From a bacterium (lineage in GTDB: Bacteria; CAIWAD01), in the NCBI GenBank assembly GCA_030685015.1, contig JAUXWS010000014.1:1-10559 (forward strand): a stretch of DNA of 10,559 nucleotides, in the 5' to 3' direction. Numbering within the stretch: position 1 is the first letter of the stretch; each line of letters starts with the position of its first letter. The translations under genes and the position numbers were made by a program. A model generated the notes under the pieces. The model had not been told where the DNA came from, ran no database searches, and was given only the letters and a program-made list of their open reading frames with translations. Of the stretch, positions 1 through 5,553 are shown in pieces.

Positions 1-24
1 ATGAGACATGGCTGCGTGAGGTGA

Positions 25-59
25 AGGCCGAGGGCCAACCTGTGGTTGGCCCTCGGCCT
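25..59. terminator. Perfect 16-bp hairpin, probable terminator of an upstream gene
   Basis: Bases 25-40 are the exact reverse complement of 44-59, with a 3-nt TGT loop. The stem is very GC-rich. An in-frame TGA at 22-24 sits directly before it, as expected if a gene entering from the left ends there, but too little is visible to name that gene. No T-run follows on either strand, so this is not a textbook intrinsic terminator. It could instead be a Rho-independent variant, an mRNA-end stabiliser or a repeat unit. The hairpin itself is certain; its role is inferred. Confidence 0.55.
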
Positions 60-92
60 GAACCAATCACCATGGGGACCGCATCAGGTGAT

Positions 93-140
93 AGGGCCCT
101 CTGTGCGACGGCGGCCGTGAGGCCGCCTAGTTAGGGCCCT
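93..140. repeat. Nested inverted-repeat element bounded by two AGGGCCCT palindromes
   Basis: The 8-bp palindrome AGGGCCCT occurs at 93-100 and 133-140 and, with a preceding T, forms a direct repeat (92-100 and 132-140). Because each copy is self-complementary, the two can pair with each other as an outer stem. Inside lies a second stem, GGCGGCC (110-116) with GGCCGCC (121-127), closed by a GTGA tetraloop. The result is a possible two-tier cruciform or RNA structure of 48 nt. No protein is evident here. Function is unknown. Confidence 0.45.
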
Positions 141-157
141 GAATGTCTTGGAGAGGG

Positions 158-199
158 CTTTCTTTGGGCACCTTTCTTTCGCCCGTGAAAGAAAGGTGC
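158..199. repeat. CTTTCTTT inverted repeat upstream of kdsA
   Basis: Bases 168-180 (GCACCTTTCTTTC) are perfectly complementary to 187-199 with a 6-nt loop. A second copy of the CTTTCTTT core lies at 158-165, 14 nt before the copy at 172-179, so the single AAAGAAAG strand at 188-195 could pair with either one. The pyrimidine/purine strand bias is unlike the surrounding GC-rich sequence. It could be a dispersed intergenic repeat or a leader with two alternative foldings. There is no T-run for termination. Confidence 0.5.
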
Positions 200-205
200 A
201 AGCGC

Positions 206-247
206 GCGGCGCTGGCGCCGCAAGATCCGGCGTCGCCACGCGTGGCG
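206..247. promoter_or_regulatory. Two GC-rich dyads in the kdsA leader
   Basis: GCGGCGC (206-212) pairs with GCGCCGC (215-221) across a 2-nt loop. CGCCACGCGTGGCG at 234-247 is a perfect 14-bp palindrome. Both lie between the CTTTCTTT repeat and the kdsA ribosome-binding site. Either could be an operator or part of a structured 5' leader. In DNA this GC-rich, short palindromes arise by chance fairly often, so support is modest. I could not identify a convincing -35/-10 pair or a sigma-54 GG-N10-GC element between 1 and 294. Confidence 0.25.
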
Positions 248-294
248 CGGCCGCTCAAGCAGCAACCCCGGCAGGGGGAGGAAGCGAGGACAAG

Positions 295-1161
295 ATGGCG
301 TCCAAAACGATCCGCGTCGGCGATCTCACCATTTGCCGCGGCGGCCCCCTGGCCCTCATCGCCGGCCCCTGCGTCATCGAGAGCCGGGATGTCTGCCTGC
401 AGGTGGCCGAGCATTGCCGCCGCCTGGCCGAAGCGCTGGGCCTGCCCCTCATCTTCAAGAGCAGCTACCTCAAGGACAACCGCTCCACCATCGCCAGCTA
501 CCAGGGACCGGGCCTGGAGGAGGGCCTCAAGGTCCTGCAGGAGGTGCGCGAGAGCTTCGGCATCCCCGTCCTCTCCGACGTCCACACCCCCGAGGAGTGC
601 GCCCCCGCCGCCGAGGTGCTGGACGTGCTGCAGATCCCGGCCTACCTCTCCATGCAGAGCCAGCTGGTCATCGCCGCGGCGCGCACGGGCAAGGCGGTCA
701 ACGTGAAAAAAGGCCAGTTCCTGCACCCGCTGGACATGAGGAACGTGGTGGGCAAGATCGAGGCCTGCGGCAACACGAACATCCTGCTCACCGAACGCGG
801 CACCTGCCTGGGCTACCACAACCTGGTGGCCGACATGCGCAGCCTGCCCATGATGCGCAGCCTGGGCTACCCGGTCGTGTTCGACCCCACCCACACCGTG
901 CGCAAGTACGGCGTCTCCAGCGCGGACCCGGCCGGGGGCGAGCCCCAGTACATTCCGCACCTGACCCGGGCCGGGGTGGCGGCGGGCGTGGACGTGCTTT
1001 TCATCGAGACCCATCCCGATCCGCCCAGCGCCCTGTGCGACGCCGCCTCCATGCTGCCCATGTCCCGCCTGCGGGCCCTGCTCGAGGACTGCGTGCGCAT
1101 CCACGAGATCGCCCGCGCCGCCGACGACCGCCCCTTCGACAGTTGCGGAGGCGCCGCGTGA
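295..1161 (+). CDS. kdsA: 3-deoxy-D-manno-octulosonate 8-phosphate synthase (metal-type KdsA)
   Basis: This cytoplasmic enzyme condenses phosphoenolpyruvate with arabinose 5-phosphate to give Kdo 8-phosphate, the committed step of Kdo synthesis for LPS. The 288-residue length fits the family (about 260-285). The sequence starts a TIM barrel with AGPCVIES (23-30). Cys26 is the metal ligand of the Aquifex-type, metal-dependent class, where the E. coli metal-independent enzyme has Asn. His200 (DPTHTV), Glu238 (FIETHPDP) and Asp249 (CDAAS) match the other three ligands. VKKGQF (137-142) and LTERGT (165-170) are family motifs. The usual KANRS loop reads KDNRS (60-64), and the usual RQTDL reads MQSQL (120-124). 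An open frame extends upstream to 148, but ATG 295 is chosen because homology begins there and GGGGAGGAAGCGAGGA precedes it. It is first in the operon and its stop overlaps kdsC in GTGA. Confidence 0.95.
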   Translation: MASKTIRVGDLTICRGGPLALIAGPCVIESRDVCLQVAEHCRRLAEALGLPLIFKSSYLKDNRSTIASYQGPGLEEGLKVLQEVRESFGIPVLSDVHTPEECAPAAEVLDVLQIPAYLSMQSQLVIAAARTGKAVNVKKGQFLHPLDMRNVVGKIEACGNTNILLTERGTCLGYHNLVADMRSLPMMRSLGYPVVFDPTHTVRKYGVSSADPAGGEPQYIPHLTRAGVAAGVDVLFIETHPDPPSALCDAASMLPMSRLRALLEDCVRIHEIARAADDRPFDSCGGAA

Positions 1162-1724
1162 TCATCCTGCCCGAGGAGGAGTTCGCCCGGCGGGCGCGGG
1201 CCTGCCGCCTGCTGCTGCTGGACGTGGACGGCGTCCTCACCGACGGGCGGATCATCCTGGGGGAGACGGAGGAGTACAAGGCCTTCCATGCCCAGGACGG
1301 CTTGGGCGTGACCCTGGCCCGCGCCGCCGGCCTCCAGGTGGCGATCATCACCGGGCGCGCCTCGGCGGCGGTGGCCCGCCGCAGCCGGGAATTGCATCTG
1401 GACCACGTCCTGCAGGCCCGCCCGGACAAGGCGGCGGCCCTGGCCGACTTGTGCGGCGCGACGGGCTTGCGGCCCGATCAGGTGGCGGCCATGGGCGACG
1501 ACTGGATCGACCTGCCCCTCCTCGCGGCGGCGGGTCTGGCCGCCTGTCCCGCCGACGCCCGGCCGGAAGTGAGGGAGCGCTGCCATTACATTTCACCCTG
1601 CCCGGGCGGCCGGGGCGCCGTGCGGGATTGGGTGGAGCGCCTGCTCCAGGCGCGGGGCCAGCTGGAGAGCCTGCTGGAGCGCTACCTTCAAGGCAAGGGA
1701 CCGGCCGCCTCGGCCGGCCAGTAG
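1158..1724 (+). CDS. kdsC: 3-deoxy-D-manno-octulosonate 8-phosphate phosphatase (HAD family)
   Basis: KdsC hydrolyses Kdo 8-phosphate to Kdo and phosphate in the cytoplasm, the step after KdsA. The 188-residue product has all HAD motifs in order: DVDGVLTDG (22-30) with nucleophile Asp22 and acid/base Asp24; Thr65 in IITGR (63-67); Lys91 in RPDK; and GDDWID (113-118) with the Mg-binding acidic residues. The absence of a large cap domain is typical of the C0-type tetrameric KdsC group. The start is GTG at 1158, overlapping the kdsA stop as GTGA, with GGAGG at 1147-1151 six bases upstream; this implies translational coupling. The same frame is open far upstream inside kdsA, but that part is a shadow. 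The roughly 20-residue tail after the GGRGAVRDWV segment is slightly long and low in complexity. Confidence 0.93.
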   Translation: MIILPEEEFARRARACRLLLLDVDGVLTDGRIILGETEEYKAFHAQDGLGVTLARAAGLQVAIITGRASAAVARRSRELHLDHVLQARPDKAAALADLCGATGLRPDQVAAMGDDWIDLPLLAAAGLAACPADARPEVRERCHYISPCPGGRGAVRDWVERLLQARGQLESLLERYLQGKGPAASAGQ

Positions 1725-1733
1725 GGGAAGGCC

Positions 1734-2723
1734 ATGGAACGCCGGGAAGAGCTGGAGATCCTGCGCCAGGTGGTGGCCATCGAACGCGGGGCGCTGGAGA
1801 GCCTGGAGGCGAGGATGGACGAGTCCTTCCTCCGGGCGGTGGATCTCATCCTGGAGACGAGCGGCGGCACGGCCGAACGCGGCGGCCGCCTCATCGTGTG
1901 CGGGCTGGGCAAGTCCGGTTTCGTCGCGCGCAAGATCGCCGCCACCATGACTTCGACCGGCACGCCGGCCTTCTTCGTCCACCCCATCGAGGGAGCGCAC
2001 GGGGATTTCGGGCTGATCCAGCCGGGCGACTGCGCCCTCGTCATCTCCAAATCGGGCGCCGGCGACGAGCTGACCATCCTCCTGCCCTTCCTCAAAAGGC
2101 GGGGCGTGCCTGTCATCGCCATCACCCACGACCTGACCAGCCCCCTGGCCCGTCACGCCGACATCCTGCTGGACGCCTCCATCGAGCAGGAGGCCTGTCC
2201 CAACGGCGTGGCGCCCACCACCAGCAGCACGCTGGCCCTCGTCATCGGCGACGCCCTGGCCGTGGCCCTCATGCGCCGCCGCGGCTTCACCAAGGAGGAC
2301 TTCGCCTTCTTCCATCCGGCCGGCGCCCTGGGCCGCCAGCTGCTGCTCACGGTGGCCGACGCCCTGCCCGCCGAGCGGGGACTGCCCCGCGTCACGCCGG
2401 ACACGACCCTGCCCGAGGTGATCGTCAGCATCAGCGGCAGCCGTTGCGGCGCCACGGCTGTCATTGAGGACGAGAGGCTGGCCGGCCTCATCACGGACGG
2501 CGACCTGCGCCGCCACATGTTGCAGGCCGGGGAGTTGCGTCGCTTGACGGCCCGCGACCTGATGACGCCCCGCCCCAAGACCATCGACGGCGTCCGCCTC
2601 GCGGTCGAGGCCCTGCGCCTGCTCAACCAGCACAAGATCCAGCAGCTGGTCGTGCTGGACGAGGGGGGCCGGCCGGCGGGCATCCTGCACCTGCACGATT
2701 TGCTGGCTTTGGGCATCCGATGA
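1734..2723 (+). CDS. kdsD: Arabinose 5-phosphate isomerase (KdsD/KpsF family, SIS plus two CBS domains)
   Basis: The enzyme interconverts ribulose 5-phosphate and arabinose 5-phosphate, supplying the KdsA substrate. At 329 residues it matches E. coli KdsD (328). The SIS domain (about 40-200) contains GLGKSGFVARK (57-67) and SKSGAGDE (105-112). By alignment from memory, Lys60, Glu112, Glu153 and His194 sit where E. coli Lys59, Glu111, Glu152 and His193 are, so the active site looks intact. Two CBS domains follow (about 210-265 and 275-327), with GLITDGDLRR and a final HLHDLLALG. The ATG at 1734 lies 9 nt after the kdsC stop, preceded by AGGGGAAG. The stop overlaps lptC in ATGA. Because the capsule paralog KpsF has the same fold, the kdsD name rests on the kdsA/kdsC/lpt neighbours. 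Confidence 0.94.
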   Translation: MERREELEILRQVVAIERGALESLEARMDESFLRAVDLILETSGGTAERGGRLIVCGLGKSGFVARKIAATMTSTGTPAFFVHPIEGAHGDFGLIQPGDCALVISKSGAGDELTILLPFLKRRGVPVIAITHDLTSPLARHADILLDASIEQEACPNGVAPTTSSTLALVIGDALAVALMRRRGFTKEDFAFFHPAGALGRQLLLTVADALPAERGLPRVTPDTTLPEVIVSISGSRCGATAVIEDERLAGLITDGDLRRHMLQAGELRRLTARDLMTPRPKTIDGVRLAVEALRLLNQHKIQQLVVLDEGGRPAGILHLHDLLALGIR

Positions 2724-3421
2724 GGCGAGGCGGCAAGGGGGGAGCGCGGGCCCTGCCCGTTCTGGCGCTGCTGGCGCTGGCCGCCTGCAGCCGGCTGGAG
2801 GAGTCGGCCCCCCGGGCCGTCCGTCCCGACCAGCCCGAGCAGCTCTTCCTCGACGCCCGGGTGGAATTCCTGGAAGGGGGAATGGTGCGCGGCGAGGCCA
2901 TGGCCCGGCGCATGGATCAGCACCGCCGCTCCAGCCTGGTGCGCATGGTGGATTCCGTCGAGGTGGTGAGCTGGGACAGCCTGGGCCGCGCCGAGAGCCT
3001 GACTCTTTGCGACACCCTGCACTACCGGCGCGACCGCCAGGACATCACGGCGCTGGGCAACGTGCGCATGCTGGCCGCCTCGGATCCCCAGGGCCGGCGT
3101 CTGGACCTGGAGCCCGGCACGGACCTGGCCGCCCTGCGCCGCCGCCCGCCCTTCCTCCTGCGCACCCGGCGCCTGGACTGGGTGCAGCGCATCCAAAAAA
3201 TCCAGAGCGAGGAGTCGGTCGTCTTCGTCACGCCTTATGACACCCTGCACGGAGTGGGCTTCCGCAGCGACCGCAATCTGCGCAACTGGGAGATCGGAGA
3301 GCCGGTGGGGGTCACGCACCGCGCCACGGGCGACGGGCGCCGGCGTGCCTCATCCCCGGCGGCGCCACAGGTCATGGCCCCGCCATCCGTGGCGCCGACG
3401 GCCGACCAGGACGCACGATGA
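2720..3421 (+). CDS. lptC: LPS export protein LptC, predicted lipoprotein
   Basis: LptC links the inner-membrane LptB2FG extractor to the periplasmic LptA bridge. The 233-residue product has a basic N-terminus, a hydrophobic stretch (12-22) and a lipobox LAAC with Cys23, so it is predicted to be anchored by lipid. E. coli LptC instead keeps an uncleaved transmembrane helix; lipoprotein LptC is known from several non-proteobacterial phyla. Residues about 45-200 form the beta-rich YrbK/LptC region, for example DSLGRAESLTLCDTLHYRR and ITALGNVRM. The last 30 residues are a Pro/Ala-rich tail with no recognisable fold. It starts in the ATGA overlap with kdsD without a clear Shine-Dalgarno, so translation is probably coupled. 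The family call rests on beta-repeat character plus its place before lptA and lptB. Confidence 0.82.
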   Translation: MRRGGKGGARALPVLALLALAACSRLEESAPRAVRPDQPEQLFLDARVEFLEGGMVRGEAMARRMDQHRRSSLVRMVDSVEVVSWDSLGRAESLTLCDTLHYRRDRQDITALGNVRMLAASDPQGRRLDLEPGTDLAALRRRPPFLLRTRRLDWVQRIQKIQSEESVVFVTPYDTLHGVGFRSDRNLRNWEIGEPVGVTHRATGDGRRRASSPAAPQVMAPPSVAPTADQDAR

Positions 3422-4680
3422 GGCCGCGCCTCCCCATCGGCCTGCTGTTGGTCCTCCTCGTGGTGGGGCAGGCGCTGGCCGTGGACTTCCTGGGAAGCGG
3501 CGCGGCCTATTCCCCCAACCGGACAGATCCCCCCGCGCCGCCCACGGGACCGCCCGCCCCGCCCCTCTTCGAGGAGCCCAGGATGGGCGATCCGGTGGTC
3601 CTCGAGCGGGCCGACGTGATGCGCACCATCGACCTGGGGGGCCGCATCGTGCGCGAGCTGCAGGGCAACGTGCGCGTCCTGCACCGCGGCCGCGTCTTCG
3701 ACTTCCAGCTGGGCCGCTACGACCGGGAGGCCGGCCTGCTCACCTGCACGGGCCAGGTGCGCGTCACCGAGGGGGAGCGGGTCCTCACGGCGGACGAGGT
3801 CAGCTATGACGAACTGCGTGAGACGGTGCGGGCCCGGGGCAACGTTCACAGCTGGGGGGACAGCCTGGAGGCCTGGGCGGACAAAGGCTTCTGGTACAAC
3901 GGGTTGGAGCAGGGCGAGTTGCAAGTGCAGGCCCGCCTGCTGGATCTGAGGCGCAAGGTGGAGCTGCGCGCCGGCCAGGTGGAGGCCGACCACAGGCAGG
4001 GCGTCTACACCGCCACCCGCGCGCCGGAGCTCACCCTGCAGGAGGAGCCGCCCACCACCCTGCATGCCCGCCATATCCAATGGCGGCGCAGCGACAGCCT
4101 GGCCATCGCCCGCCGCGAGGTGCGCCTGACCCGGGAGGACTTCGAGGCGAAGTGCGACAGCCTGATCTGGCACGAGAACCAGGACCGCATGGAATTCCTT
4201 TTGTCGCCCGTGCTGATCCGGGAGCGCCAGAAGGTGGTGGGGGAGCGCATCGAGGCCCTGCTGCGGGACGGCCGCCAGCTGGACTCCCTCTGGGTGCAGG
4301 GGCGGGCCCGCATGGAGAGCCCGGCGGACAGCGTCTCCAGCCTTCTCTTCGATGTGCTGGAGGGGCGGCGGATGGAGTTCGCCTTCGTGGACGAGCAATT
4401 GGTCTCCGTCTACGTGGAGGGGCAGGCCCGCAGTGTGATCTTCCACATGGACGAACGCGGCCGCCCCGGCATGAATGTGGCCGATGCGGCGCGCATGTGG
4501 TTCCGCCTCAAGGATCAGGCCCTGGAGACGGTCCAGATGAGCGGCGGCATGGAGGCGCGCTGGGTGCCGCTGAAGGAGCCACCGCGGCAGACGCCGGAGG
4601 CCGGCGGGAGGGCGACCGGGCGGATGGATTCACCCCCTCCGGAAGAGGAGGCTGGGAGTGGGAGCAGGAGTAGCCCATGA
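3418..4680 (+). CDS. lptA: Long LptA/OstA-like periplasmic LPS bridge protein
   Basis: LptA-type proteins form the beta-jellyroll bridge that carries LPS across the periplasm. Residues 1-21 are a Sec signal peptide (hydrophobic 7-17, ALA before the likely cut after residue 21). A Pro-rich linker (about 35-60) follows. From about residue 64 to 375 come repeated OstA-like beta strands, such as [34 protein letters not shown] and [14 protein letters not shown]. The C-terminus (about 380-420) is low-complexity Pro/Gly/Glu/Ser. At 420 residues it is more than twice the size of E. coli LptA (185) and resembles the longer OstA-like proteins of Bacteroidota-type genomes. It starts in an ATGA overlap with lptC, with AGGA at 3408-3411. 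An LptD N-terminal domain is unlikely because no outer-membrane barrel follows. Confidence 0.82.
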   Translation: MRPRLPIGLLLVLLVVGQALAVDFLGSGAAYSPNRTDPPAPPTGPPAPPLFEEPRMGDPVVLERADVMRTIDLGGRIVRELQGNVRVLHRGRVFDFQLGRYDREAGLLTCTGQVRVTEGERVLTADEVSYDELRETVRARGNVHSWGDSLEAWADKGFWYNGLEQGELQVQARLLDLRRKVELRAGQVEADHRQGVYTATRAPELTLQEEPPTTLHARHIQWRRSDSLAIARREVRLTREDFEAKCDSLIWHENQDRMEFLLSPVLIRERQKVVGERIEALLRDGRQLDSLWVQGRARMESPADSVSSLLFDVLEGRRMEFAFVDEQLVSVYVEGQARSVIFHMDERGRPGMNVADAARMWFRLKDQALETVQMSGGMEARWVPLKEPPRQTPEAGGRATGRMDSPPPEEEAGSGSRSSP

Positions 4681-4694
4681 CGATGTCCGCATGA
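4677..4694 (+). other. Five-codon mini-ORF bridging lptA and lptB
   Basis: ATG at 4677 overlaps the lptA stop as ATGA and has AGGAG (4666-4670) six bases upstream, exactly the coupling pattern used elsewhere in this operon. It encodes only Met-Thr-Met-Ser-Ala before TGA at 4692-4694, and that TGA overlaps the ATG of lptB (4691) in a second ATGA. It could be a relay that feeds terminating ribosomes to lptB, the relic of a former lptB start displaced by a 1-nt deletion, or a sequencing error. Whether it is translated cannot be seen from sequence. Confidence 0.4.
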
Positions 4695-5425
4695 GCGAGC
4701 GTCTTTTCCGCAGCGAAGCCCTGGTCAAGCGCTATGGGCGGAGGACGGTGGTGGACGGCGTCTCCATCGAGGTGCGCACCGGGGAGATCGTCGGCCTGCT
4801 GGGGCCCAACGGCGCGGGCAAGACCACCACCTTCTACATGATGACAGGGATGATCCGCCCCAGCCAGGGAAGGATCCACCTGGACGACAAGGATGTCACC
4901 CACATGCCCATGTTCCGCCGGGCGCGGGCGGGGGTGGGCTACCTGGCGCAGGAGGCCAGCATCTTCCGCAAGCTCTCGGTGGAGGACAATGTGATGGCCA
5001 TCCTCGAGACGATGCCCCTGACCCGCACCCAGCGCCGGCAGCGGCTGGAGGAGTTGCTGGGCGACCTGCGCGTCTCCCACCTCAAGCGCAACAAAGCCTA
5101 TACCCTGTCCGGCGGCGAGCGCCGCCGCGTGGAGATCGCCCGCGCCCTTGCCTCCAATCCGGGCTTCATGCTGCTGGACGAGCCCTTCGCCGGGGTGGAT
5201 CCCATCGCGGTGGGGGATATCCAGAGTATCGTGGCGGAGCTGAAGGCGCGCAAGATCGGGGTGCTGATCACCGATCATAACGTGCACGAGACCCTGTCCA
5301 TCACCGACCGGGCCTATCTTCTCTTTGAGGGCCGCATCCTGAAATCTGGCACGGCCGAGGAGCTGGCGGCGGATGAGCAGGTGCGGCGGGTCTATCTGGG
5401 TGACAATTTTCGGCTCAATCGATAG
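4691..5425 (+). CDS. lptB: LPS export ABC transporter ATP-binding protein LptB
   Basis: LptB is the cytoplasmic ATPase dimer that powers LPS extraction with LptF/LptG. From ATG 4691 the product has 244 residues (E. coli 241). It shows Walker [10 protein letters not shown] (38-46), the Q-loop at Gln87 in YLAQEASIF, the ABC signature [15 protein letters not shown] (139-153), Walker B MLLDEP (160-165), a D-loop and the H-switch His196 in [23 protein letters not shown] is characteristic of the LptB subfamily. The start is uncertain. ATG 4691 matches family length but has no Shine-Dalgarno of its own. GTG 4658, in the same frame, would add 11 residues and has a perfect AGGAGG (4646-4651) six bases upstream inside lptA. 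The mini-ORF at 4677 lies between them. It is the last gene of the Kdo/Lpt block. Confidence 0.96.
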   Translation: MSERLFRSEALVKRYGRRTVVDGVSIEVRTGEIVGLLGPNGAGKTTTFYMMTGMIRPSQGRIHLDDKDVTHMPMFRRARAGVGYLAQEASIFRKLSVEDNVMAILETMPLTRTQRRQRLEELLGDLRVSHLKRNKAYTLSGGERRRVEIARALASNPGFMLLDEPFAGVDPIAVGDIQSIVAELKARKIGVLITDHNVHETLSITDRAYLLFEGRILKSGTAEELAADEQVRRVYLGDNFRLNR

Positions 5426-5495
5426 GTTGGGCAGCCGATGAGACATATTGCAAAGGACGGGCCTGTTCTGCGGCATCAGGTTGATCGGATGGGAG

Positions 5496-5511
5496 TCGAT
5501 ATCGATATCGA
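5496..5511. promoter_or_regulatory. 16-bp palindrome in the lptB-rpoN spacer, candidate operator
   Basis: TCGATATCGATATCGA is a perfect palindrome made of overlapping GATATC and ATCGAT units, continuing as a partial repeat (TCGA) to 5515. It lies 43 bp before the rpoN ATG in a 128-nt gap (5426-5553) that is clearly AT-richer than its surroundings, as promoter DNA tends to be. TATGAT at 5530-5535 resembles a -10 element, but it lies too close to the rpoN ribosome-binding site, and no good -35 is placed for it. I see no intrinsic terminator after lptB, so read-through into rpoN remains possible. Confidence 0.35.
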
Positions 5512-5553
5512 TCGAGTTAAATCAGACCTTATGATGGAAAAGGATCCTTGCCC

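Noticed and set aside
3-134. Open frame from the left edge that might be the end of an upstream protein
   Set aside because: It would read through the perfect 16-bp hairpin and ends in a sequence with no family resemblance; an upstream gene ending at TGA 22-24 is just as possible, so nothing is annotated.
148-294. Possible 49-residue N-terminal extension of KdsA
   Set aside because: It would translate through the CTTTCTTT inverted repeat and dyads, is not family sequence, and ATG 295 has its own ribosome-binding site.
127-1104. 325-residue minus-strand frame covering the leader and kdsA
   Set aside because: It is antisense to kdsA, has repetitive Gly/His/Ala composition, and its start region is the non-coding leader.
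1-5446. 9-mer ATGAGACAT at both 1-9 and 5438-5446
   Set aside because: A single shared 9-mer in 10.5 kb with no shared flanks is within chance.
5530-5535. TATGAT as a sigma-70 -10 box for rpoN
   Set aside because: It is too close to the ribosome-binding site and has no reasonable -35 partner at 16-18 bp.
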